Positions 32,041 to 40,666 are shown, counted from the first letter of the stretch. The stretch: 64,000 nt of DNA from an uncultured Ruminococcus sp. (GCA_900541505.1 UQKK01000008.1:1-64000), one strand, 5' to 3'. Numbers and translations are program-made. The notes: generated by a model not told the origin, from the letters alone.

Positions 32041-33783
32041 TTAGTTGATACTCCTCTTTACATAAGTCGTATGCAGAATGTGGTGTGCCTTCTCACTTCC
32101 CGGCTCGCCCAAATACTCCTCATACACTTTCTTGATGGACGGATTCTCGTGGGACTTACGCAATGTCTTCGCCGCATCGTTGTCATACAGCGCTTTTGCA
32201 CGAATCGCGCGCACATCCTCAAAATTGCGCACATCCGCGTGTACTTGCGGCTGTCCTCCGCCGTTTACACATCCGCCCGGGCAGCACATGATTTCCACAA
32301 AGTGGTAATCTGCCTCTCCCGCGCGAATCTTATCCATGATGACCTTGGCATTGCTAAGACCTGAAGCCACCGCCACTTTCACATCCATACCGGCAACATG
32401 GTAAGTTGCCTCCTTGATGCCTTCCGTTCCTCGCACTTCCATGAATTCTACTTTTTCCAATGTTTCTCCGGTCAGCTTCTCCACTGCGGTACGAAGGGCC
32501 GCCTCCATAACGCCTCCGGTCGCTCCGAAGATAACCGCAGCACCTGTGGATTCTCCCAGCGGGTCGTCAAAACCTTCGTCGGGCAGGCTCCTGAAATCGA
32601 TGCCTACTTTCCGAATCAGGCGCGCCAACTCTCTGGTTGTAATGGAAATATCCACATCCGGCACTCCCGCCGCGTTCTGGTCTTCCCTGCCAATCTCGAA
32701 CTTCTTCGCCGTACATGGCATCACGCTGACGCAGACAATGTCTTCCGGTTTGATTCCCATCTTCTCCGCATAGTATGTCTTGGTGATGGCGCCGAACATC
32801 TGCTGCGGAGATTTACAGCTCGACAGATGGTCTAACTGGTCCGGATAATAGTGCTCGCAGTATTTAATCCATCCCGGTGAACAGGAGGTCATCATCGGCA
32901 GCACACCGCCGTTTTTCACTCTGTCGAGGAACTCTGTCGCCTCTTCCATAATAGTCAAATCGGCACTGAAATCGGTGTCGAATACTTTATCAAATCCAAT
33001 TCTGCGAAGGGCTGCCGCCATCTTGCCTTCCACGTCGGTTCCCATGGGATAACCAAACTCCTCGCCCAGCGCCGCTCTCACAGACGGAGCCGGCTGTACG
33101 ACAACATGCTTGGTCTCATCGGCAATCGCCGCCAGCACATCATCCAGGAAGTCCTTCTCATAGAGGGCTCCGGTCGGACATGCCGCAATACACTGTCCGC
33201 AGGATACACAGCTTGTATCACCCAGTCCCATGTCAAACGGAGAGCCGATAAATGTGGCAAATCCACGGTTATTCGGTCCGATAACTCCAACGGACTGCAC
33301 TTTCTCACAGACTGCGGAACATCTTCTGCAGAGGATACATTTATTGTTGTCGCGAATCATATGTACCGCGCTGTCATCCAGCTCATAGTGCGGTTTCTCG
33401 CCCGCAAAGTGGTCTTCGTCCGTCACACCGAGCTCCTGGCACAGCTCCTGAAGTTCACATTTCCCGCTTCTGACACAGGAGAGACATTTCTTGTCATGAT
33501 TGGAGAGCAGAAGCTCCAGCGTCCTTCTCCTGGACTCTAAAAGCGCCGGTGTGTTGGTCTTAACCTCCATGCCCTCGCTTACGGGGTGCACACATGCTGC
33601 CACCAGGTTTCTCGCTCCTTTTACTTCCACCACGCACATACGGCATGCGCCAATCTCATTGATATCTTTTAAGAAGCACAGCGTCGGTATCTTAATCCCC
33701 GCTGCGTGTGCCGCCTCCAAAATCGTAGAGCCTTCGGGTGCGGTCACATTCAAGCCATTAATCTTTAAATTCACATTTCCCAT
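32041..33783 (-). CDS. hndD: [FeFe]-hydrogenase catalytic subunit (NADP/NAD-linked, HndD/HydA type)
   Basis: A 580-residue hydrogenase of the multi-subunit, potentially electron-bifurcating class. In order: a 2Fe-2S domain (NEIGACRMCVVEVKG), a NuoG-like His-Cys 4Fe-4S segment (HDKKCLSCVRSGKCELQ), two 4Fe-4S clusters (CILCRRCSAVC, CVSCGQCIAAC), then the H-cluster domain with intact loops MMTSCSPGW, VMPCTAKKFE and IMCCPGGCVNGGGQP, and the small-subunit tail. Length matches HndD (about 585). In complexes of this kind, electrons from NADH and reduced ferredoxin jointly form H2. GGAGG precedes the ATG; hndC lies 15 bases upstream. Confidence 0.94.
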   Translation of the reverse strand: MGNVNLKINGLNVTAPEGSTILEAAHAAGIKIPTLCFLKDINEIGACRMCVVEVKGARNLVAACVHPVSEGMEVKTNTPALLESRRRTLELLLSNHDKKCLSCVRSGKCELQELCQELGVTDEDHFAGEKPHYELDDSAVHMIRDNNKCILCRRCSAVCEKVQSVGVIGPNNRGFATFIGSPFDMGLGDTSCVSCGQCIAACPTGALYEKDFLDDVLAAIADETKHVVVQPAPSVRAALGEEFGYPMGTDVEGKMAAALRRIGFDKVFDTDFSADLTIMEEATEFLDRVKNGGVLPMMTSCSPGWIKYCEHYYPDQLDHLSSCKSPQQMFGAITKTYYAEKMGIKPEDIVCVSVMPCTAKKFEIGREDQNAAGVPDVDISITTRELARLIRKVGIDFRSLPDEGFDDPLGESTGAAVIFGATGGVMEAALRTAVEKLTGETLEKVEFMEVRGTEGIKEATYHVAGMDVKVAVASGLSNAKVIMDKIRAGEADYHFVEIMCCPGGCVNGGGQPQVHADVRNFEDVRAIRAKALYDNDAAKTLRKSHENPSIKKVYEEYLGEPGSEKAHHILHTTYVKRSIN

Positions 33784-33798
33784 CTTCTCACACCTCCA

Positions 33799-35586
33799 TT
33801 ACTCTTTGTAGATTGCACCGAAACGGCATTTTTCCATACAAGCTCCACACTTCAGACATTTCTCCGGATTAATCATATGAGGCTCTTTTACCTTGCCGAT
33901 GATTGCATCCGCCGGACATGTCCTTGCACACAGCGTACAGCCCTTACATTTATCCGCGTCAATCTTGTACTGCAGCAGGTCTTTACATACCCCTGCCGGA
34001 CATTTCTTATCTACAATATGAGCGATGTACTCGTCTCTGAAGTAACGTAAGGTAGAGAGCACCGGGTTCGGCGCAGTCTGTCCCAGCGCGCACAGAGAGT
34101 TGGTCTTCAAGTGATTGCACAGTTCTTCCAGCTTATCCAAATCCTCCATGGTCGCCTGCCCCTTGGTTATCTTGTCGAGAATCTCCAGCATACGTCTGGT
34201 GCCGATACGGCACGGTGTACATTTTCCGCAGGACTCATCTACCGTAAATTCCAGGAAGAATTTGGCGATATCCACCATACAGGTATCCTCGTCCATGACA
34301 ATGAGACCGCCGGAGCCCATCATGGAACCGATGGCGATGAGGTTGTCATAGTCAATCGGTACATCAAAGTGCTCTGCCGGGATACAGCCGCCGGAAGGTC
34401 CTCCGGTCTGCGCTGCCTTGAATTTCTTGCCGTTTGGCACACCGCCGCCGATTTCCTCGACAATCTCGCGCAGAGTCGTACCCATCGGAATCTCCACAAG
34501 ACCTGTGTTGTTAATCTTTCCGCCCAGGGCGAATACCTTCGTACCCTTGGATTTCTCTGTACCCATGGATGCGAACCACTCCGGTCCCTTCACGATAATC
34601 TGAGGGATGTTCGCGTAGGTTTCTACGTTATTTAAAATGGTCGGTTTCTGGAACAGACCTTTTAAGGCAGGGAATGGCGGACGGGGTCTCGGCTCTCCTC
34701 TGTTGCCTTCGATGGATGTCATGAGAGCCGTCTCCTCGCCGCAGACAAAAGCACCTGCACCAAGTCTCAGTTCTATATCAAAATCAAAGCCGCTGCCGAA
34801 AATATCCTTTCCCAGCAGACCATATTCTCTCGCCTGTCCGATGGCAATCTCCAGACGTTTGACCGCAATCGGATACTCCGCGCGCACATAGATGTAACCC
34901 TGGGACGCTCCAATCGCGTAACCCGCAATCGCCATCGCCTCCAGTACCGCGTGAGGGTCGCCCTCTAAGATGGAACGGTCCATGAACGCGCCGGGGTCTC
35001 CCTCGTCGGCATTACAACAGACATATTTCTGGTCCGCATCATTTGCCGCCGCGAATTTCCACTTCAGTCCGGTGGGGAAGCCCGCGCCTCCTCTGCCACG
35101 CAGACCGCTGTCCAGCAGAATCTGGATGACATCCTCCGGCTTTTTCTCCGTCAGGACGATACCCAGCGCCTCATAGCCGCCGGTCCCGATATATTCCTCA
35201 ATATTCTCCGGATTGATGACACCGCAGTTTCTCAGCGCCACTCTGTGCTGCTTCTTATAAAAGTTCGTCTCATTGAGGGGCAGGATTTTGTCTGTCTTTG
35301 TCGTCTCATCGTAGAGCAGACGTGTCACAACCCTTCCCTTGAGCAGATGCTCGGATACGATTTCCGGGATATCATCTTCTTTTACCATGGCATAGAAGGA
35401 ACCCTCCGGGTACACAATCATGATGGGTCCCAACGCGCACAGACCGAAACATCCTGTCTGTACAACGCCGACCTCCTCGGAAAGTCCCTGCGCTTCAATC
35501 TCTTTTTTCAGTTTCTCTATGATTCTGTGGCTTCCCGAAGAGGTACATCCGGTTCCGCCGCAGACCAGTACATGTGAACGATACAT
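33799..35586 (-). CDS. hndC: NuoF-like hydrogenase subunit (HndC/HydB type)
   Basis: A 595-residue flavoprotein. Residues 1-110 are a thioredoxin-like 2Fe-2S domain (GGTGCTSSG, GCFGLCALGP). The NuoF core follows, with the FMN/NADH site GRGGAGFPTGLKWKFA and GAGAFVCGEETALM, and the 4Fe-4S ligands ESCGKCTPCRIGTRR. The C-terminus adds two ferredoxin clusters (CKGCTLCARTC, CLKCGACMEKC), which NuoF of complex I lacks and HydB-type subunits carry. It exchanges electrons with pyridine nucleotide and relays them to hndD. AGGAGG precedes the ATG. Confidence 0.94.
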   Translation of the reverse strand: MYRSHVLVCGGTGCTSSGSHRIIEKLKKEIEAQGLSEEVGVVQTGCFGLCALGPIMIVYPEGSFYAMVKEDDIPEIVSEHLLKGRVVTRLLYDETTKTDKILPLNETNFYKKQHRVALRNCGVINPENIEEYIGTGGYEALGIVLTEKKPEDVIQILLDSGLRGRGGAGFPTGLKWKFAAANDADQKYVCCNADEGDPGAFMDRSILEGDPHAVLEAMAIAGYAIGASQGYIYVRAEYPIAVKRLEIAIGQAREYGLLGKDIFGSGFDFDIELRLGAGAFVCGEETALMTSIEGNRGEPRPRPPFPALKGLFQKPTILNNVETYANIPQIIVKGPEWFASMGTEKSKGTKVFALGGKINNTGLVEIPMGTTLREIVEEIGGGVPNGKKFKAAQTGGPSGGCIPAEHFDVPIDYDNLIAIGSMMGSGGLIVMDEDTCMVDIAKFFLEFTVDESCGKCTPCRIGTRRMLEILDKITKGQATMEDLDKLEELCNHLKTNSLCALGQTAPNPVLSTLRYFRDEYIAHIVDKKCPAGVCKDLLQYKIDADKCKGCTLCARTCPADAIIGKVKEPHMINPEKCLKCGACMEKCRFGAIYKE

Positions 35587-35612
35587 ATGTAATCAGCCTC
35601 CTTTTTTCCAAT

Positions 35613-35993
35613 CTACAAGTTGTTCTTCTCCGCGTTCAGGGTATATTTTGTCACAACCTGCCCGCCTATTAAGTGAAGCCTGAGTACTTCCATCGCTTTT
35701 TCCGGATTCATCTTCACATAGGTCACCTTTTCTTTGCCGGGCTCCATGACCTCCACAATCGGCTCATACTGACACAGTCCGATACATCCTGTCTGGGTCA
35801 CGCTGATTTTCTCTGTCAGCGCCTGCTCCTGCACAGCATCGGACAGTGCGGTGAGCACCGGTCTCGCACCGCTGGCAATCCCGCAGGTCGCCATGCCGAC
35901 AACCACGCGAATCTGGTTCTCATTCTCTGCGCGCACGCCTACTTTTCCCTGCATCTTTTCTCTGATGGCGCGTAATTCTTCAAGGCTTTTCAT
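35613..35993 (-). CDS. hndB: Thioredoxin-like 2Fe-2S ferredoxin subunit (HndB type)
   Basis: A 126-residue protein with a C-terminal thioredoxin-like 2Fe-2S domain: ligands in GMATCGIASGA and QTGCIGLCQYEP. It has the length and the position (between NuoE-like and NuoF-like genes) of HndB in NADP-reducing hydrogenase operons. It may be an extra electron-transfer subunit. It lies 26 bases before hndC and follows the lone HATPase gene by 37 bases. Confidence 0.9.
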   Translation of the reverse strand: MKSLEELRAIREKMQGKVGVRAENENQIRVVVGMATCGIASGARPVLTALSDAVQEQALTEKISVTQTGCIGLCQYEPIVEVMEPGKEKVTYVKMNPEKAMEVLRLHLIGGQVVTKYTLNAEKNNL

Positions 35994-36030
35994 ATATTTC
36001 CTCTCTTTCTTTTTCCAAACTCATATCTTT

Positions 36031-36591
36031 TCAGATATCTGCTCCTCCGTCTGTCTCCAGCTTGTTGGTCTCTAAAAACTCCCGGATAAACCCGGATATC
36101 TCTTTCTGCGTGAAGGAGACCTCTTCCCCCACGATTTCCCGAATTTCTCTCGTATCGAGGACAAATTCTTTCTCCCCGTACCGGTATGTATAGACAAAAT
36201 CTATCTTTTCATTAAAGACCACCAGTGTGTGGATGGTGGATGTGATATCTCCCAGCGGCATCCTGTCAATGTGGGACAGGGTAAATACCGCCTCCACTGT
36301 TGTTCCCTTTCCTTTTTCTGAATCAATCTGAAATGTGCCTCCCGTGCTTAAAGCTGCCTGTTTAAAAAACGGAACCCCAAGCCCGACTTTCCGTGTCGTG
36401 CGCGTGGTATAGAAGGGGTCCTGTACCTTCTCAACCTGCTCTTTGTCCATCCCGCAGCCGTCATCCTTAATCACCACACGCAGCGTATCTGCTTTCGGCT
36501 GTGCCGCTACAGTGATTTCTATGAGGTCTGCCCCCGCACGGACGGAATTTTCCGCCACATCCAGAATGTTCATGGCGATTTCCGGCATCAT
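36031..36591 (-). CDS. Stand-alone histidine-kinase-like ATPase (HATPase_c) in the hydrogenase operon
   Basis: A 186-residue protein with a GHKL ATPase fold: N-box LDVAENSVRAGA, G1 box DDGCGMD, F-box DPFYTTRTTRKVGLG and G2 region. It has no dimerisation/phospho-acceptor domain, sensor or membrane segment. A C-terminal tail of 75 residues carries no known motif. It sits between hndA and hndB, 3 bases after the hndA stop, with a weak ribosome-binding site, so translation is probably coupled. A serine-kinase or chaperone-like regulatory role opposite the SpoIIE phosphatase is inference. Confidence 0.82.
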   Translation of the reverse strand: MMPEIAMNILDVAENSVRAGADLIEITVAAQPKADTLRVVIKDDGCGMDKEQVEKVQDPFYTTRTTRKVGLGVPFFKQAALSTGGTFQIDSEKGKGTTVEAVFTLSHIDRMPLGDITSTIHTLVVFNEKIDFVYTYRYGEKEFVLDTREIREIVGEEVSFTQKEISGFIREFLETNKLETDGGADI

Positions 36592-36594
36592 AGT

Positions 36595-37089
36595 CTATTC
36601 ATATTTCGCCAGAATCTCATCTATATCATCTACGGTCAGACGTCCGTAAACTTCGCCGTTTATCATCATGACCGGCGCAAGTCCACATGCACCGACACAA
36701 CGGCAGGCATCCAGCGAGAACCTCCCGTCCGGTGTGCACTCTCCGCCGACGATTCCCAGCTTCTCCATCAGGGCATTGTAAATGTCCCCGGAACCCTTTA
36801 CATAACATGCGGTCCCAAGACAGACGGAAATCTGGTATTTCCCTTTGGGACTTAAGGTAAACTGAGAGTAAAATGTGGCAACTCCGTAGATTTTTTCCAT
36901 CGGGATACCTGTCTCATCCGATATCATCTTCTGAACTTCGATGGGAAGATACCCGTAAATATCCTGCGCTTTCTGCAGAATCGGCATCAGGGCGCCCTTC
37001 TCGTCCTTGAGCTCGGATATCACTTTCATCAGTGACTCTTCTTGTTCTTTTGTTCCGGAAAATGGAACTGTCTCCTTCTTTTCAAGCAT
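36595..37089 (-). CDS. hndA: NuoE-like 2Fe-2S hydrogenase subunit (HndA/HydC type)
   Basis: A 164-residue thioredoxin-like subunit. The four 2Fe-2S ligands are in CLGTACYVKGS and CRCVGACGLAPV. The N-terminal helical bundle (PILQKAQDIYGYLPIEVQKMISDETGIPMEKIYGVATFYSQF, quoted in part only: PMEKIYGVATFYSQF) is typical of NuoE. It is first in the hydrogenase operon, with GGAGG before the ATG. The gene order hndA, HATPase, hndB, hndC, hndD is a known variant of the clostridial locus. Confidence 0.93.
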   Translation of the reverse strand: MLEKKETVPFSGTKEQEESLMKVISELKDEKGALMPILQKAQDIYGYLPIEVQKMISDETGIPMEKIYGVATFYSQFTLSPKGKYQISVCLGTACYVKGSGDIYNALMEKLGIVGGECTPDGRFSLDACRCVGACGLAPVMMINGEVYGRLTVDDIDEILAKYE

Positions 37090-37125
37090 TCTTCAACCTC
37101 CATTTCTGTGTTTAGAGCTACATTG

Positions 37126-37152
37126 ATTATATAGTATCATAATATATGACAA
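37126..37152 (-). promoter_or_regulatory. Candidate promoter of the hnd operon
   Basis: On the minus strand TTGTCA (37152-37147) and a perfect TATAAT (37131-37126) are 15 bases apart, shorter than ideal; the region has other A/T-rich options. Predicted start is about 35 bases before hndA. Confidence 0.4.
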
Positions 37153-37289
37153 ATTACCAACTGTAATTTTCTCCGTTTTTATCAATTTTTTCCCACTCCT
37201 TTCCCAATCCGCCCATTTACTATAGTCATATTTTTTAACACTTTCATAATTTAGTTTATTTTTCATACATTTTACACAATTTTGTCTGA

Positions 37290-37318
37290 TTGCTTATTCT
37301 GCCTGCAGATGATATACT
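37290..37318 (+). promoter_or_regulatory. Promoter of the divergent sensory operon
   Basis: TTGCTT (37290-37295) and TATACT (37313-37318) are 17 bases apart, facing right toward the DRTGG gene. The predicted start near 37325 supports the ATG at 37366 over that at 37345. Confidence 0.6.
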
Positions 37319-37365
37319 GGGTATAACTTAGGATTCTAATTTTTATGTTTAGTGAGGGACGGTCT

Positions 37366-37710
37366 ATGACAATCAAAGAAATGCAGGAGGCACTGAGTGC
37401 CCACATACTTTTTGGCGAAGAACTGCAGGATTTAGACGTGCAGTATGTTTTTTCCGCTGACATGATGAGCGATGTGCTCGCTTTCTGCGGCAAATGTTCT
37501 GTTTTGATTACCGGTTTATGCAACCCGCAGGTAGTGCGCACCGCAGAGATGCTCGATATCGTCTGTATCGTCTTCGTCCGGGGGAAGATGCCGGATGAAC
37601 ACATGCTCTCGTTGGCGCAGGGCAAGGGCATCGCGATTCTCACCACAGACCATTACATGTTTACGACCTGTGGAATCCTCTATGAACACGGACTGCGGGG
37701 AGGTGCATAA
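37366..37710 (+). CDS. DRTGG-domain protein, copy 1
   Basis: A 114-residue single-domain protein of the DRTGG type (regulatory domain also found beside CBS pairs and in phosphotransacetylase-like proteins): MTIKEMQEALSAHILFGEE, then a cysteine-bearing strand CGKCSVLITGL, and a C-terminal KGIAILTTDHYMFTTCGILYE. ATG 37366 follows GAGGGA. It opens the rightward sensory operon, 2 bases ahead of the RsbW-like ATPase gene. DRTGG proteins are repeatedly linked to sensory hydrogenase loci; the ligand is unknown. A second copy is at 39615-39947. Confidence 0.82.
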   Translation: MTIKEMQEALSAHILFGEELQDLDVQYVFSADMMSDVLAFCGKCSVLITGLCNPQVVRTAEMLDIVCIVFVRGKMPDEHMLSLAQGKGIAILTTDHYMFTTCGILYEHGLRGGA

Positions 37711-37712
37711 TT

Positions 37713-38135
37713 ATGAGCGAAACTCTGACTTTTGAATATACGATTTCCGGCGATGATTTCACGCGCGCCGGGGAAGCCAGCAGTTCTGTTAAGAACAAAT
37801 TGAAAATGCTGGGTGTCGATGACATGGCGATACGCAAGGTCGCTATCGCCATGTACGAGGGCGAAATTAACATGGTCATACATGCCAACGGCGGTACCAT
37901 CACCGTCACCATTTCTGATACTGAAATCACCATGGTGCTCGCTGATACGGGACCGGGTATTGTGGATATCGACAAAGCCATGCAGGCGGGATATTCCACT
38001 GCCCCGGAAGAAGTGCGTTCTCTGGGATTCGGCGCCGGAATGGGACTTCCTAATATGAAAAAATTCTCGGATGATTTTAAGATTGAGAGCACCGTAGGCG
38101 TGGGAACCACTGTCACCATGAAGGTCTTCCTGTAA
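37713..38135 (+). CDS. RsbW/SpoIIAB-like anti-sigma-factor ATPase
   Basis: A 140-residue GHKL ATPase of the serine-kinase type: N-box YEGEINMVIHA, G1 box DTGPGI, G2 box GFGAGMGLPNMK, and the closing GTTVTMKVFL. RsbW and SpoIIAB bind sigma factors and phosphorylate STAS antagonists, with a SpoIIE phosphatase reversing the step. Here a SpoIIE phosphatase is encoded across the divergent promoter region (28952-30127). No sigma factor or STAS gene is present in the window, so the partner is unknown. GAGGTGCAT precedes the ATG. Confidence 0.86.
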   Translation: MSETLTFEYTISGDDFTRAGEASSSVKNKLKMLGVDDMAIRKVAIAMYEGEINMVIHANGGTITVTISDTEITMVLADTGPGIVDIDKAMQAGYSTAPEEVRSLGFGAGMGLPNMKKFSDDFKIESTVGVGTTVTMKVFL

Positions 38136-38221
38136 AACAGTTTTTACGCAGGACGGACAGGAAAATGTCCGAATCGCATCATTTCCGAATTGCATTATTT
38201 TATAGAAAGGAGACTTCTTCC

Positions 38222-39652
38222 ATGGATAAATTTATCCGCTCCGTGCGGCTCAACAAAGCTGCCTGCCAGGGCTGTATCAACTGTATCAAATACTGCCCCA
38301 CCCAGGCGATTCGCGTGCATGACGGCAAGGCGCACATCATAGACAAATTCTGCATCGACTGCGGAAGATGCATCCGCTACTGCCCGCATCACGCCAAGAT
38401 ACCCTCCTATGACCCGCTCACGGTAATAAACGATTACAAGTACACGGTGGCGCTTCCCGCCCCATCGCTGTACGCACAGTATAATAACCTGACAAATGTA
38501 GATATTGTATTGAACGCCCTGCTCAAGCTCGGTTTCGACGATGTATACGAGGTCAGCGCGGCGGCAGAACTTGTCTCGGAGATTTCCAGAGAATACATAA
38601 AGGCACACGCAGACGAGGGACTGTTTATCAGTTCTGCCTGTCCCTCTGTGGTTCGGCTCATACGGGTCAAATTTCCCTCCCTTATCTCCCGCCTGCTGCC
38701 CATCAAGCCGCCGGTGGAGGTCGCCGCGGAGATTGCCCGAAAGCGCGCCATGGAAAAGACCGGGCTTCCTTCCGAGGATATCGGTATCATCTTCATCTCT
38801 CCGTGTCCCGCGAAGGTCTCCTATGCCAGAGAGCCTCTGGGCATAGACAAGAGCAACATCGACAAGGTAGTCGCCATCAAGGACGTCTACCCTCTGCTTT
38901 TGCCTCTCATGACCAAGGACGAGAGTCAGCTTCAGCCGCTCTCCGCTTCCGGTCGTATCGGACTGGGCTGGGGAAACGCCGGCGGAGAGGTGGGCGGACT
39001 TCTGATTGACAATTATCTCGCCGCTGACGGAATCATCAATATCCTCCGTGTCCTGGAATCATTGGAGGATGAGAAAATACACGGGCTGAAATTTGTGGAA
39101 CTGAGCGCCTGCAACGGAGGCTGTGTGGGCGGTACTCTCACGGTGGAGAATGCCTATGTCGCCACGACCAAGACCAAACGTCTCTTAAAATACCAGCCGG
39201 TATCCCGCAATCACCTTGCCATCACACCGGAGGCGGAAAATATTTACTGGGACGACCACGTGGAATATGAACCCGTATTCCGTCTCGGAAACACCTTTAA
39301 GGAGAGCCTGGAGATGATGAGTGCGGTGGAAGCCCTCACAAAAACATTCCCCGGTCTGGACTGCGGTTCCTGCGGGGCGCCCACCTGTCAGACTCTGGCA
39401 GAAGATATCGTGCGCGGCGAAGCCACCGCCAACGACTGTATCTATGTACTGAGGGAACACATTTCCAGTCTCTCCAGGGAAATTGAGCAGCTCTCAAAAA
39501 CAATGAATCTCTCCGGCGATGACCAGGACGAAAACGCGCGTCTGCTCTCGGACTATATCCAGACGCTCACCGCGGAGCTCGCAGAATTTGGCGTGCCGGG
39601 AAAGGAGGAACCGCATGGAACTAAAAACAATCCTCGAACTTCCGGAATGTAA
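38222..39652 (+). CDS. Second sensory-type [FeFe]-hydrogenase homologue, without PAS domain
   Basis: A 476-residue protein. Two N-terminal 4Fe-4S motifs (CQGCINCIKYC, CIDCGRCIRYC) are followed by an H-cluster-like domain with altered loops: SSACPSV, ISPCPAKVSY and LSACNGGCVGGTLTVEN, each keeping its cysteines. A C-terminal Fe-S motif (CGSCGAPTCQTLAED) and a short helical tail end the protein; no PAS is present. The loops differ from both hndD and the PAS-bearing homologue, so catalytic activity is doubtful and sensing or electron relay more likely. ATG 38222 follows AAAGGAGA; the open frame to 38165 lacks a site. Confidence 0.85.
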   Translation: MDKFIRSVRLNKAACQGCINCIKYCPTQAIRVHDGKAHIIDKFCIDCGRCIRYCPHHAKIPSYDPLTVINDYKYTVALPAPSLYAQYNNLTNVDIVLNALLKLGFDDVYEVSAAAELVSEISREYIKAHADEGLFISSACPSVVRLIRVKFPSLISRLLPIKPPVEVAAEIARKRAMEKTGLPSEDIGIIFISPCPAKVSYAREPLGIDKSNIDKVVAIKDVYPLLLPLMTKDESQLQPLSASGRIGLGWGNAGGEVGGLLIDNYLAADGIINILRVLESLEDEKIHGLKFVELSACNGGCVGGTLTVENAYVATTKTKRLLKYQPVSRNHLAITPEAENIYWDDHVEYEPVFRLGNTFKESLEMMSAVEALTKTFPGLDCGSCGAPTCQTLAEDIVRGEATANDCIYVLREHISSLSREIEQLSKTMNLSGDDQDENARLLSDYIQTLTAELAEFGVPGKEEPHGTKNNPRTSGM

Positions 39653-39947
39653 AGTTTTAGTAGAAGGAAATCCGGACCGCAGCATTTCTAAAGTATTCTG
39701 CTGCGACCTCTTGAGCATCGCCATGGGGAAGGCGCCGTCTGACAGCGTATGGGTCACGGTCATGGGGAACAAAAACACCCTCGCTGTCGCCTCCCTTGCT
39801 GATGTCGCCTGCATCGTCCTCGCCGAAGGAGTCGCCCTTGACGAGGGTACACTGAAAAAGGCGGAGGAGGAAGGCATCGCCGTCCTTTCCACAGACCTTC
39901 CGGTCTTCGACATCGCACTGGAAATCCATGAGGCAGGGCTTGCATGA
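39615..39947 (+). CDS. DRTGG-domain protein, copy 2
   Basis: A 110-residue paralogue of the protein at 37366-37710: MELKTILELPECKVLVEGN, then the FCCDLLSIAMG strand-helix, and EEGIAVLSTDLPVFDIALEIHEAGLA at the end. It starts inside the last codons of the hydrogenase homologue gene with AAAGGAGG upstream and ends in a 4-base overlap with the PHP gene, so the three are translationally coupled. Two DRTGG proteins in one operon may form a heteromer; function unknown. Confidence 0.82.
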   Translation: MELKTILELPECKVLVEGNPDRSISKVFCCDLLSIAMGKAPSDSVWVTVMGNKNTLAVASLADVACIVLAEGVALDEGTLKKAEEEGIAVLSTDLPVFDIALEIHEAGLA

Positions 39948-40666
39948 CCGGGCTCTACTATGACCTCCATCTGCACTCCTGCCTTTCCCCATGCGGAGAC
40001 GATGACATGACGCCCGCCAATATCGCGGGCATGGCGGCTGTGAAAGGGCTGGATGTCATCGCCCTGACCGACCACAACAGCTGCCTAAACTGCCCTGCCG
40101 CCATGTACCACGGGGAACAGTACGGCGTCACCGTCCTGCCGGGCATGGAACTTACGACCATGGAGGAAGTGCACGTGGTCTGCCTCTTTCCGAATCTTGC
40201 GTCTGCTCTCTCCTTTGATAAATATGTCTATGCCCATCTCATGGATATTGAGAACAACGAAGAAATCTTCGGGAAGCAGCAGATTATGGATGAGACGGAC
40301 ACCGTGACCGGGAATGTAAAAAAGCTGTTAATCAACGCCACGGATATCTCTTTTGACGAGGCTTTTCCTCTCGTCGCCTCCTACGGCGGAATCGCTTATC
40401 CGGCGCACATTGACAAGACTTCCACCAGTCTTCTCTCCAACCTGGGGTTCGTTCCCCCGGACAGCACGTTTTCCTGCGCGGAAATCCATGACTTTAAAAA
40501 CCTCCATCAGATTCAGCGGCAGCACCCTTATTTTCTGAACTGCCATATGATAAGCAGCTCCGATGCCCATTATCTGGAGGATATCCGTGAGCCGAACTAT
40601 CAGATATTCGCTAAGTCCAGAGAACCGGAGGCGATATTGGCGGCGATTGCAGGCGCAAAGCCGTAA
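39944..40666 (+). CDS. PHP-domain phosphoesterase
   Basis: A 240-residue PHP-fold hydrolase: DLHLHSCLSPCGDDDMTP carries the HxH metal motif, ALTDHNSCLN the second, and GMELTTMEEVHVVCLFP and SSDAHYLEDI the later ligands. PHP proteins hydrolyse phosphate esters or diester bonds, e.g. histidinol phosphate, nucleotides, or polymerase proofreading. This subfamily is regularly found in hydrogenase regulatory loci; its substrate is unknown. It ends the rightward sensory operon. Confidence 0.85.
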   Translation: MTGLYYDLHLHSCLSPCGDDDMTPANIAGMAAVKGLDVIALTDHNSCLNCPAAMYHGEQYGVTVLPGMELTTMEEVHVVCLFPNLASALSFDKYVYAHLMDIENNEEIFGKQQIMDETDTVTGNVKKLLINATDISFDEAFPLVASYGGIAYPAHIDKTSTSLLSNLGFVPPDSTFSCAEIHDFKNLHQIQRQHPYFLNCHMISSSDAHYLEDIREPNYQIFAKSREPEAILAAIAGAKP

